A stretch of DNA of 32,854 bases from Lingula anatina (taxonomy: Eukaryota > Brachiopoda > Lingulata > Lingulida > Lingulidae): positions 1,085,824 through 1,118,677 of the forward strand of contig NW_019775402.1 in NCBI RefSeq assembly GCF_001039355.2, given 5' to 3'. Below, in pieces: positions 20,172 through 29,650 of this stretch (position 1 is the first letter of the stretch; every line of letters begins with the position of its first letter). A program made the translations under genes and the position numbers. Under the pieces are notes generated by a model, which searched no databases, was not told where the DNA came from, and worked only from the letters and a program-made list of their open reading frames with translations.

Positions 20172-20425
20172 AAGTACACACACTGGACAATAGAAGTGTC
20201 ACCCCTATTGAACCAATACTTTGGGGGAGATAAATGACTGTGGAATGATATGCTCCTGGTATCATTTTATTAACATCAAATTTCACAAAAAGACCAGTAA
20301 TACAATTCCATGGTACATGTACAGCGGTTTTATACTCATTAGTCTCATTATATGTAGACCAGGCGTTATAACTTTGATTACTCTGATTCAGGTGGTGACA
20401 CTTCTATTGTCCAGTGTGTGTACGT
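20172..20425. mobile_element. Tc1/mariner-like MITE with perfect 30-bp inverted ends
   Basis: 20174-20203 and 20394-20423 are perfect 30-bp reverse complements, starting GTACACACACTGGACAATAG. If the TA inside each GTAC is the target duplication, the termini begin CACACACTGGACAATAG, as in Tc1/mariner/pogo elements. About 250 bp, no transposase. It sits 12 bp from the MITE at 19991-20161. The perfect ends suggest recent mobility. Confidence 0.75.
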
Positions 20426-21091
20426 GTAAATGTTATCTGTGACAGCCATGTTGTTTTCATATTACTTACAGGTAATAGAGAAGGAGAAGCCGCACTAACC
20501 TAAAAAAGCATGCACCTTAACTTGCAGTTTTGAACCCACACTGTACATATACAGATGGCTGCCATAGTGTTAACGAACTTGAAACCCCGAATTTAAAAAT
20601 AATGTATAAAGGACCCTGGGCCAGAAGACGGCCTCCGTCCACCCCTTGCAGGTGTCGAACTTACCCACAATTCTTCCGATTGCCAAAAAATACTATACCT
20701 GCTCAGGTAAGTTGGGGTCCAACTTATTCCCTCCTAATGTCGTCTCACTGGGACTTCAATTGCTTGCTATGTACCGCCAGATCAATGACAGCCAAAAATA
20801 GTTCTGTTGGACGAAAGTCTCCCTTACAAAGCAGTAGATTGAATAGCAGCTGTTTATTTGCCCTCGCAATAGAAAAGGGTATGTTTTGCTGTGTGCGGGA
20901 CACACAATGAAAACATGAATACAATAGCGTTGCACGACAAGGTTATTTTTCAGTGACCCGAATTGTGCACGCTGGCTCCACAACGTGTCGCATGTGTAGA
21001 CCGAGCATTTCAATGGAAAAAGATACTTCCAAATATTTGTCCATAACTGGCATTATTTTTCATTTTATTCGCAAATTCGATAGTTACAGCA
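20426..21091. other. Intergenic, no gene recognised
   Basis: A 126-codon plus-strand frame (20530-20910) has no recognisable domain and an unconvincing composition (mixed Cys/Pro/Arg, no repeats or signals). I do not call it a gene. Confidence 0.35.
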
Positions 21092-21300
21092 ATGGTCAGT
21101 AAGCATTGCGTTTATGGCACATGCAAAATTGTCTCTAGACACACTAACAATCCACTAATAAATAAATAAACAAACAGATCTGCAGATATGCAAGCCGTGG
21201 GTTCGGTTATGTTGAATACTTATAGGGAGAAGTTTAATATAGAAAAAGTTTCCAAGGACACTCGTATGTGTACTAAACATTTTATGCGAGGATACGAACC
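21092..21300 (+). pseudogene. THAP-type zinc-finger fragment, broken
   Basis: Starting at ATG 21092 the translation is MVSKHCVYGTCKIVSRHTN, with the CxxxxC of a THAP-like C2CH finger, then an in-frame stop (TAA near 21167). In another frame, 21220-21300, it reads FNIEKVSKDTRMCTKHF followed by MRGYEP, matching the CxxHF end of THAP domains. The middle (normally including the conserved Trp) is missing or scrambled by an AAATAAATAAA tract. Such domains occur in P-element-like transposases and in multigene animal families. A relic, not a working gene. Confidence 0.6.
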
Positions 21301-22040
21301 CATCCATCTTATAATGGTATGGACGATCATTTGCAACTTATTATGAAGATGCATATTAGGGAACTAAGAAGTATTTGGTCCAAGCTTTCAAAAAGGAAAT
21401 TCAGCGGGAAGCTGTTTATTATTGATCAACAGTTACAAATGTACTAGTAATTGACATTTGACGAGTTATTACTATTATCATTGCTATTTTTATTCATTAT
21501 TAATTGTTATCGAGCGGAAAGGTTAATAAGTAGTTGGATAACATTTTATCAATGTTGTTGAGCACAAGCTAAAGTTTTCCTCGGTAGCTTTTGGCAAGCC
21601 TGATCGAAGGCCACCAGACTGATCTAACAGTAGGCCTACGTGTTATCACCCACTAACCGCAAGGTGGAATTGTTGTCCTTCAAAAACACGTTGTCTAAAT
21701 ACATGTAGTTTCAAGGAGCCAGGGAAATGCCATTGTCACAATAATAAAAGTACATTCTATTCTTCTGCCCGAGTTTTTGTGATTTTACCAACTACGCCAA
21801 ATTTCAGAAACTTATCGGGTCAGAAGTGAATTATCAGATTAAGATCTGACACTGAGTGCGATGAACAGGCCACTGATCATCTTGTTGTTATCTTTACCCA
21901 TCAGCTGGTGAGATTGGTTTGACCATACCTATCTTGCTCCTCTGTTTTACCTTGAGAGGCGTTTTGCTCTTTTCCCAAATGTTTGATTTCATTTTCTGCA
22001 TTGCACCTTTGTTGATTGCTGAAGTATCTCTGCTTTTCAA
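21301..22040. other. Intergenic, no gene recognised
   Basis: AT-rich, frequent stops, no tandem structure or domain identified. Confidence 0.4.
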
Positions 22041-22165
22041 ATAAGTATTGTTACTTTGTAAGAAAGTGCTCGTAATATGATTACTTTGTATCTAACGATC
22101 GTAATATTGTTATTTTGTAACAACTGCCAGTAATATGATAACTTTGTAAAAAAAACTGCTCTGTT
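22040..22165 (-). repeat. Degenerate units of the 30-bp minisatellite, inverted
   Basis: About four units in reverse orientation to 1-780: words such as TGCTCGTAATATGATTACTT and CCAGTAATATGATAACTTTG match the reverse complement of the 30-bp unit. They lie about 40 bp downstream of the stop codon of gene C. Confidence 0.7.
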
Positions 22166-22201
22166 AGCCGGTGATAATTTAATCTTCAAATTATAAAGTA
22201 A

Positions 22202-23380
22202 TCATTTTATAAACTTCAGATCATCAGGGGGTTTGCATGTACCGTACCAACTACGTATATCCTGGGCGCTGTAGGATTTCACTGGTTCCGTTGGAGAGTG
22301 AAGCTTGGCACAAATATTACAATAAGCACGAATCCAATAAGAAACTTGAATACCAGCCTTTGATTGCAACAACTTGGCATATTCAACGTCGTTTTTATCT
22401 AGTTCTTTCAGCCTGTGTGCCAGCTCTTTGGGAGACTTAAAGTCGTGTGTGTCTATGTGCCAGGACGGAGGGATGCCAAGACGCGTGTAGTTGGCACCTG
22501 AACGTGTGACCGGGATAACGTCCAATGGGAGGATTTTATAGAATTTTTCTGTGATATAATCCGTAGCAAAACTATTTTCAAAAGAAAGATAAAATTTGTA
22601 CGTTTTGTTATACATATCCCTACATTTATTGTCCCTGTTGAGTCCACATTTGAATGACCCGCAACCCCCATAAATGTCCACGTTCATATATTTCTGTAAT
22701 TCCTTCACATATTGCATACGTCGACTTTCAGCATTACAATTGCTGACTGCCCAGGCCGCTAATTTAGTTTTGCTCCTGGCAACTGATAGGTAGTCCCTTT
22801 TCTTGGCTTCATCGTGGTTTTTGTCAAGGAGGGGAAATCCGTATGGACTGTAGATGTCGCTGTCCTTCCTGTGAGTCATCGTCCAGTTAAACGTCCAATC
22901 ACTGGATAACTTCGAGTGACATGGACTCTCGTGATTGGTCCATATCCAGCGCGTTTTGGGATTCCGTTTTCCTGGTTTTTTACCTAACGCAGGACCCATG
23001 AAAATGATGGCATCGGCATCATAGGCAGCACTCTTATCCTCCGTCACATTACAGTTACCCACGGGACACTTCAAGCCCTCGAATGAGGTGTGATAGTTTT
23101 TCAACCCCAAGTAGTCAAAAGCATTAGAATTGGGAATCCAATATAAAATAAGTTTAACATCCTTTGATGCATCCGAAATGCTCGCTGCACTCAGTGGATG
23201 TGTTCGACGTTCCTGAAATCCGCGCTTGTGAAGATTTTTGTATTTTGGTGATGGTATTATAAACTTTGGCACACTTACGGTTTTATATATCTCTGTTAAG
23301 AACAGCAGTCCGAACAGGAGTGCGGACACGATGACTGTACCAAGAACGATGTGCACATGTAGCAACACGTTCATTGTCAT
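22202..23380 (-). CDS. Alpha-1,3-fucosyltransferase (GT10), copy C
   Basis: 392 residues, intact, closest to copy D. Membrane segment about residues 10-28, then the GT10 domain with CPVGNC, ESPC, VDIYGGCG, YLSFENSFATDYITEKFY and CNIC near the C-terminus. Differences from A and B: the FNWTMTYRMDSD motif reads FNWTMTHRKDSD (Tyr to His, Met to Lys), a sequon is gained at NVT just after the first cysteine pair, and the protein ends ...DDLKFIK. Aligned past its stop, the DNA still resembles the end of gene B: CGA (Arg) there is TGA here, removing ten residues. Start context CTAACCATGACA, without the CCAGCC of the other three copies. Whether the shortened end matters is unknown; the loss lies beyond the last conserved cysteine. 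Confidence 0.93.
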   Translation of the reverse strand: MTMNVLLHVHIVLGTVIVSALLFGLLFLTEIYKTVSVPKFIIPSPKYKNLHKRGFQERRTHPLSAASISDASKDVKLILYWIPNSNAFDYLGLKNYHTSFEGLKCPVGNCNVTEDKSAAYDADAIIFMGPALGKKPGKRNPKTRWIWTNHESPCHSKLSSDWTFNWTMTHRKDSDIYSPYGFPLLDKNHDEAKKRDYLSVARSKTKLAAWAVSNCNAESRRMQYVKELQKYMNVDIYGGCGSFKCGLNRDNKCRDMYNKTYKFYLSFENSFATDYITEKFYKILPLDVIPVTRSGANYTRLGIPPSWHIDTHDFKSPKELAHRLKELDKNDVEYAKLLQSKAGIQVSYWIRAYCNICAKLHSPTEPVKSYSAQDIRSWYGTCKPPDDLKFIK

Positions 23381-23404
23381 GGTTAGTCAGGACAAGATTT
23401 ACAG

Positions 23405-23677
23405 ATTTACGAAACAGATGGCAGGCTTTTATACAGGGGTAGAAATCCTTCTTGGCGAAGTTATCAAACTATCCAAGATGACAGGCTTTTATATAAATCC
23501 TTCTTGACGAAGATATCCAACTATCCAAGATGACAGGCTTTTATATAAATCCTTCTTGACGAAGATATCCAACTATCCAAAATGACAGGCTTTTATGTAA
23601 ATCCTTTTAACCAAGACGTCCAACGCTCCAAAAAGACAAAGGCTTTTCTATAAATCCTTCTTAAAGTGGATGTTAAC
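23405..23677 (-). repeat. TATA-containing repeat, five units, upstream of copy C
   Basis: Five units of 51-56 bp, homologous to the array at 17722-18765. The two middle ones keep TTTATATAAAAGCC on the minus strand; the outermost two are diverged (TTACATAAAAG, TATAGAAAAG). The innermost unit has CTGTATAAAAGCCTGCC. Confidence 0.9.
23426..23433 (-). promoter_or_regulatory. TATA box candidate of copy C (TATAAAAG)
   Basis: Within the gene-proximal minisatellite unit, with its first T 53 bp upstream of the start codon. Initiation about 30 bp downstream would leave a 5' leader of about 20 nt. The same word at the same distance is present at D. Confidence 0.55.
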
Positions 23678-23719
23678 AAATCCTGCTATTAGGTCTAGGA
23701 AGGTGTCAGAGTACACTCA

Positions 23720-23745
23720 TCTGAAAGTCAAAAACAAAAGATGTC
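23720..23745 (-). promoter_or_regulatory. Candidate 3' splice site upstream of copy C
   Basis: Minus strand TTTTGTTTTTGACTTTCAG followed by ATGAGTGTACTCTGA. The ATG would open a four-codon upstream ORF (MSVL). Homologous sites exist at A, B and D. Confidence 0.4.
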
Positions 23746-24587
23746 ACCTTAATATCTTATTACCACGCAATTAAATGGCACGCCAATGCTCAAAAACTTT
23801 TTGAAAAAACGTACGTGTGAATGATTTGATGCATCCAGTCGGTTTGGTATGTGAACCAGAAAGGTTAATCCTACTAATGGACATACCTAATTTCTCAGCG
23901 CACCTGCGCTGTGGCCGACTCTCTCTGCTGCTTTTGTAGTAAATAATTATTACTCATTCTAATCACTTTGTGAAGTCCATGGTCATCAGTATGGTCATCA
24001 ATAACCAATAACCAAATTACTAAGAGTTGAACGTACATGTACTACCAGCTGACTTGCGGGTGCATGGACTAATGCGCTGAAATGACCATAAACAGCAATT
24101 TCAAAAAAATTAAAGATCATTATAGAAATGATCTTAAAATGGACTGGCTCTGCTTTTAAGATCAAACCAATCTGACAGGTATTGGTCCAGCAATCCTCCG
24201 ATCTCCCACAATGGGGTTACCTGTCTTCACAATGGGAGAACGTTACTAAAGTCAGACCAGTTATAGCGTTACTCATTGATTAAAACCATGTTAGATCATT
24301 TGTGATCTGAAATTGCTGTTGATAATCAATTCAGGCGCACTAACGATGTTTCCCAAAATTAACCAATAGTATGGCAAGATAGAGCGCTAATATATATATC
24401 CCATTTTGATTATTTGTTTGTGAAAGCTGTCCATATTACCCTTACTTTGTGAACTGAACACCCTGTTACTTTGGAGGGCTAGGCTTGATCAAGTCTGTGT
24501 CAAAATTCTTTGAGGTTTGCAGAAAATGTCTCCCTTTGTTTCTCTGGCTCCTAATTTAGCCCAATGTCTATATTTTTTATCTAGTCC
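23746..24587. repeat. Upstream part of the C/D segmental duplication
   Basis: Closely matches 31065-32385 (excluding the MITE at 31614-32075): for example CTTAATATCTTATTACCACG and CAGCGCACCTGCGCTGTGGC (CAGCGCATCTGCGCTGTGGC in the D unit). With the gene included, the duplication runs from about 22164 to 24585 here and from 29613 to 32385 at D. No coding sequence outside the gene. It stops where the hAT-like MITE begins. Confidence 0.9.
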
Positions 24588-24800
24588 CAGGGGCGGATTT
24601 AGAGGGGATCCAGGGGGGGCTTACTCCCCCCCCCCCACCTTCGGTTTCTGAAACAATCACACTAATATTCCCCTCCTAAAAAGTCTTTAGCGGGCACCAA
24701 AACCCACCACAAGGGGGCCGAGGGGCGGCTTCGAATGCAAGGCATGTCATTCGTAAATAACACTGACACCCCCCCCTCATATCCTGGATTTGCACCTTTC
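24588..24800. mobile_element. hAT-like MITE, second copy
   Basis: The left end CAGGGGCGGATTTAGAGG and the inverted, degenerate right end CCTGGATTTGCACCTTTC match the ends of 14838-15105. The interiors share words such as AATCACACTAAT and GGCTTCG. Inserted at the edge of the C duplication; the D unit lacks it. Confidence 0.65.
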
Positions 24801-24859
24801 ATACCACCTGTATATCGCAGATAAAAATGTGTCTTTTTTATAGAATTATTTGTCAAACA

Positions 24860-25340
24860 GCTATACCCTTGTACGCGGGTTCGAATCCTAGAGTGTTTAA
24901 TGCAGTATTTTTGCTAGATATAATTTCTGATAATTGCATTTTTTTACTAGAAGTAAAACGTATATTAGGTGGGAAGGTGGGTGAGACACATCGCTGTCGT
25001 TGGCGTGCGCGGCTGCAAAGAAAAAAAAAACAAAAAAAAAAAAAAAAAAAAAGCCGTCATCAAGTCACGAGTTCGAGTCCCTGATAATAACGCATGTCAT
25101 TTCGTTACAGCAACGACCTGACCCTGCAATCGGGAAGTAACGGGAAAAAAAGCCGGTATAGTTTAGAATAAGTGAATAAGTCGATTTGACAAAAACTTAT
25201 TGCTGTTCTTTATCTTAAATTCTTCCTTTCTCTTCACTTTTAAAGGCTTTAAAATGATGCTCAGGCGGGGATGACCATAGTTCTCTATCATTTACCATCT
25301 ACGCCACAGATCAAACTTGAATGCAGTCAATAGCTAATCT
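24860..25340 (+). repeat. tRNA-related SINE-like composite, copy 1
   Basis: Contains two pol III B-box-like words, GGTTCGAATCC (24878-24888) and AGTTCGAGTCC (25070-25080), with a long A-rich run between them (25020-25052). It matches 25600-26110 over most of its length (e.g. GGTATAGTTTAGAAT, CTTTAAAATGAT). A boxes are poor, so it is not a functional tRNA. Confidence 0.55.
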
Positions 25341-25555
25341 GGCATGGCGTACCGCCCTTTCAACAAAAAGTGCTCGTGCACATGATGAACTATAACTTAA
25401 ACATGATACCAAGTTCGCAGACTGGCGATGCGCGGTATGAAATACATATGCACGGCTCACGGCCTATTGATTGTTATAGCAGATATATACATGTACAGCC
25501 AAACTGGCCCTCTCTGTAAGAAAGGAGAAAGTTTCTATTTGTCCCGAACCCTATC

Positions 25556-26115
25556 AATGAAGCCTGTGTGGCTACGTGGTAACGCCGTCGTCTTGGACAC
25601 AGTCAGACTATTTTACGCAGGTTCGAATCCCTAGATGTTCAATGAGATATTTTTACTCAAAATAATTTCTAATAATTACGTCTGGTTATTATAAGATGAA
25701 ACTCGTTTGTTTTGAGGTTGGGCGGTTCAGTCACGGCGCAGTCGGTAGCAAAAAATGCCAAGCCATCAACAAACCATGGGAACGGCAAGTCACGAGTTTA
25801 AGTCACAGACGACGCATGTCAGTTGACCACAAGAAAGAGCTGGCCCCGCAATCGAAAACGAATGCAGGCTCTCGTGTTTCTGAGCAAATTGCCTTTTGCA
25901 TAAAAATCTGGTATAGTTTAGAATTAGTGATCGATTTTGACAACAACTTATTGCTCGTCATTATCATAACGTCTGCGTCTTCATTTATATTTCTTTTCTC
26001 TTTGCTTTAAAGTCTTTAAAATGATACTTATGCGGGGATGGTCAGTGATCTCTATCCTTTACCAACTACCCAACGGATCACGATTGAACTGAGTCAATAC
26101 TTTACCCAACAAGGC
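25556..26115 (+). repeat. tRNA-related SINE-like composite, copy 2
   Basis: Head with an A-box-like TGGCTACGTGG (25569-25579) and B box GGTTCGAATCC (25620-25630), 41 bp apart, as in a tRNA-derived SINE. A second tRNA-like segment follows (GGCGCAGTCGGTAGC near 25736, CACGAGTTTAAGTC near 25790). The body is shared with 24860-25340. The head does not fold into a complete cloverleaf by eye, so it is not called a tRNA gene. Confidence 0.55.
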
Positions 26116-26410
26116 ATTGACTGAAGGGTTGCTACGTGTAAAGGTTACGCTATCACAGAAGTTGGGGTTATGTCTTGCACCCACCAATGAGAAAATGATA
26201 AAACACGTGAAAATTGAAACATAGAGTGCAAATGAAAGGTTACAGAACATGTCAGATAGAATTACATGGTTGTGGTGGAAAGGGTAAAAACAAATATTTC
26301 ACAAATAATTAAAGGTCTTACCTTGAATTGCTGCTTTGTTAGTACCAGTACCAGTACCAGTAGGCCTACACAATAATTCCACGAACTCCGCATATTAATC
26401 CTCGTCCTAG

Positions 26411-26624
26411 AGGGCATTCCCAGAGATTTAGATCGATCTTACTAGATCGACCTAACTCCCTGGGGGTTCACGCTAAATTGCAGTCAGCCGACCGCGCACG
26501 GAAGTTAATTACCCCCTTACAGCTATTAGTCGGCGGGACGGACATTTAAGCTGGATTATATGGCAGTAATCTAGTGAGACTCCCCACGGGGATAGATCGA
26601 TCTAAAATCTATGGGAATGCGCCC
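26411..26624. mobile_element. Palindromic MITE, AGATCGAT family, copy 3
   Basis: GCATTCCCAGAGATTTAGAT at the left and inverted AGATCGATCTAAAATCTATG at the right. The interior has CTAAATTGCAGTCAGCC and ACCCCCTTACAGCT. Inverted relative to 28216-28437, with 1.6 kb between them. Confidence 0.8.
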
Positions 26625-26869
26625 CTCGTGTTTAAAGCTCCACTGGAGGCAAGTGATAAACTCACTCATTTACATATTTTGTTTATATAGTCAGTCATTA
26701 TTATCATTCACTTAGCTTCAGTCTTCCATGACTATTATATTATTCTCTGTGTAAGTATGCCTGGGGCAAATGCATATATCTGATAAGTAGAAACCCTCAC
26801 TTGTTAACTACTGCATTGCAATTAGTATTTAAATCAGTTGCTGCCACTTTGCATGCAGATCAACCCTGG

Positions 26870-27440
26870 AGCCACCGGCTCATATGACGGTTATAAAGGA
26901 AAATATTAGATTTGGCCTCGTTTTCAAAAAGGGGAGCGGTAGCTCTAAGAAAAATGGCGGGATAAGAAGGTATAAGATGTACATATGTTTATACAATGAC
27001 CGGTTGATTTATATACTAAAAATTCGACAGGACAATACAGTATAGGCTTAAGTTACATTTTATACACCAAAGGAATGTTCCTGTATCGATTTAAATGAGT
27101 ATTTTCTTACGTTACTGGCTAATAGCACAATGGCCGCACACAAAACGTCATTGTAAACATAGACCTTTGAATTGTGCCAAATGTAGCTTAAGGGCTTTTT
27201 TCTTTAACTATTCCTGCTTTTTCTTAGTTTGATATTAGTTTTTGAACAATTTTTAAAATGTGCGATGGCCTGTAACTTGTAGGTTTTCACCATTTCCAAC
27301 AAGCTGTATATTCTCCTTACTGGGTATCTATCATTTAGTTGATGGAGTGATGGCAGTGGCGTTCTGGTCTCAAATATGGAATGAATGTCACCGTTTAAGT
27401 GAAATATTTGAAACTTGGCTTCTTCAGCAATTTCTTCGTG
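26870..27440. repeat. Diverged duplicate of 29020-29510
   Basis: Shared words include CATATGAC.GTTAT, TGGCCTCGTTTT, AAGAAAA...GGCGGGA, AATGTAGCTTAA/AATGCAGCTTAA and ACAAG.TGTATATT. Divergence is high with many indels. No gene recognised in either copy; the 63-codon frame at 27260 is unsupported. Confidence 0.6.
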
Positions 27441-27568
27441 TTTTTGCGTGAATAATATTAAGTGGTTTGCAAAATGACATTGTCATCCGTCCTGCATACA
27501 CGTATACAGTACGTATGTGCATATGGTGGTGTTCCGGTACTTGTTTGCAAGGCGGTGTGTGTATAGGG

Positions 27569-27569
27569 N
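27569..27569. other. Single ambiguous base (N)
   Basis: An isolated N. Unlike those at 5613 and 6951, no local duplication flanks it. Confidence 0.95.
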
Positions 27570-28215
27570 TTGACCCGAAACAAATATGACAGGGGGGATT
27601 GGTAGGTACTAGTAGCTGTGGAAAATACAGTATTGTCAACTAACCATAGGCATGTTTCAAAAGATGAATCTTAAATTATGGCTTTAAACATGTTTACATT
27701 TTTGCTGAGGGGGGGCGTGTGCAAATGTATTGTGTTAATCTTTTTAGAAAAAACATGTAAATCCCAAATAAGTTTGATTGCATTGGTTGGGGGTTCTGAG
27801 TGGAAGTGTGTCATAAAAATGCAAGTATAACAGAGATGAATAATATGTATGTGTGCATGTACATTAAATGAAACAGGATCTTCAATGAATAGGGCGTGAT
27901 AGTGGGAAACACCGCAATTTGTGGTGCTCTGACTTGCATGTGTTTTCTAATATTTTCAGACCTTGATTCAAATTGGGTTTTTAATTGATGATGGGTGTGC
28001 AACTTTGCCTAAAGTTCAATTTCAGATGATTTTTGTTTATCATTACTGTTATGAATTAAGTATAAATAGTGCAGTTTAAGGTGAAGATCGATTGTAAATA
28101 GTGCTGTTTAAGATAAAGATTGATTGTTATAGGCTACAAAGATTGCAATTAATTTATCACCAACTGGCTAATTAATGCACAATGTAATGTAAAATAACAA
28201 TTTTTGCAACATACA

Positions 28216-28437
28216 CCCCATTTCCATAGATTTTTAGATCGATCTATCCCTGTGGGGAGTCACTAGATTACTGTCAGCTTGGCCGGCTTAAGCGTCTGTC
28301 CCGCCTACTAAAAGCTGTAAGGGGGTAATTAACTATGGTGCCCGCTCGGCTGACTGCAATTTAGCCTGAACCCCCAGGGAGTAAGGTCGATCTAAAACTT
28401 AATCTTTAGATCGATCTAAATCTCTGGGAAAGCACCC
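28216..28437. mobile_element. Palindromic MITE, AGATCGAT family, copy 4
   Basis: Reverse-complement partner of 26411-26624: reversed, it reads CCCAGAGATTTAGATCGATC and shares GCTAAATTGCAGTCAGCCGA with it. It carries an extra AGATCGATCTAAA duplication near its right end. Confidence 0.8.
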
Positions 28438-28572
28438 ATATACAGTACATGTACCCCTGGTATATATATATTTGCACAGTTTTAATAACTTAAGGGTGTA
28501 ACAATCTTGACATTTTCTGTTGGTGATACCATGTTTCAGACTAGTTGAAATGTCTCAGAGTAGTTGAAATGT

Positions 28573-28609
28573 AAAAATAAAATAAAATAAAATAAAATAA
28601 AATAAAATA
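28573..28609. repeat. (AAATA)n microsatellite
   Basis: Seven tandem AAATA units, perfect. Confidence 0.95.
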
Positions 28610-29019
28610 TAACAATGTAACTACATATAAATTGTCTTTCATTTGTTATTTTTCATGTCTTAATGAAAGGCATACCCTCATCAGTTGGCCTCATGTAATA
28701 AAAAAAGGGTTATTTACAAGGGAAAAAAAATTAAAATTCATTTACATTAGCACCATGGTAAGTGCCAAGAAAAATTATTTTCCTTGTCCCCAATTCTTAG
28801 TTGCTCTATGTTACTGTGTGAGGGAAAAATTAAAACGTGCTGAAGTGCTTGAGAAAGAACTATGTCAAAGCGAGGTTAATATACGGATGTTGTAAGTTCG
28901 AGTTCTAGGCTTACGCGGCCGTGAATTGATTTGTGCCATTCACAGCTTATGCAAATTTCTTTACATTGACAGAAAGCTGAATAAATTTGCCACAACTTAC
29001 TGGTAATTAAAAGTTGTGC
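28610..29019. other. Intergenic, no gene recognised
   Basis: An 87-codon frame at 28632-28895 lacks any recognised motif. A GTTCGAGTTCTAGG word near 28898 resembles a degraded pol III B box. Nothing firm. Confidence 0.35.
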
Positions 29020-29510
29020 GGACAGCCCGAGAGCCGCTGGTTCATATGACCGTTATTTTCCCAATTATTAGATCGTGGCCTCGTTTTTAAACAGGATCTC
29101 GACTCTCCAAGAAAATACGGCGGGAAACGGGCATAAAGAAGGGTAAGATTAATACGTGATTATGGAAAACTGTAGAGGTATATCTTATAAAACTTGGCCG
29201 AACATTTTATTATATACTTAACTTATATTGCATACATCAAATGACATTTATTTCACGGAGTATTCTCTGATTTTACTTGCTTGCACCAAAATGCTTTTTT
29301 GAATTATGACAAATGCAGCTTAACGGGGTTTTTTTCTCTGTTAAGATTTTTAGACAGCTGAACAATTACTTTTGAACATGTGAACATTCTGGGATCCGGA
29401 GATACTTCTGTCTTATAGACTTTGAACATATTTCTAACAAGGTGTATATTACGCTTAATGACCATTGTGTCAAGTGGGGGCTGTGGCAGTCATGGCGTAT
29501 TTCATGAAGA
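29020..29510. repeat. Diverged duplicate of 26870-27440
   Basis: Direct-orientation partner of 26870-27440 and similarly gene-free. Ends about 100 bp before the C/D duplication begins at 29613. Confidence 0.6.
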
Positions 29511-29650
29511 AATCTTCAAAATTTTAGCCGATTCACAAGTATAAGACTTCCGGTTTTTTCGAAAAGCCACCTAGTGGCAGACCGATCGCCCCTGTGCTGA
29601 AACATTTTCGTGTTAGCCGATGAAAATTCAATGTTCAAATTATAAAGTAA

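Noticed and set aside
20530-20910. A 126-codon plus-strand gene
   Set aside because: No domain, no conserved partner, no splice or promoter context; length is plausible by chance in this window.
25561-25638. A functional tRNA gene
   Set aside because: A- and B-box-like words are present, but I could not pair acceptor and anticodon stems, and the segment belongs to a repeated SINE-like element.
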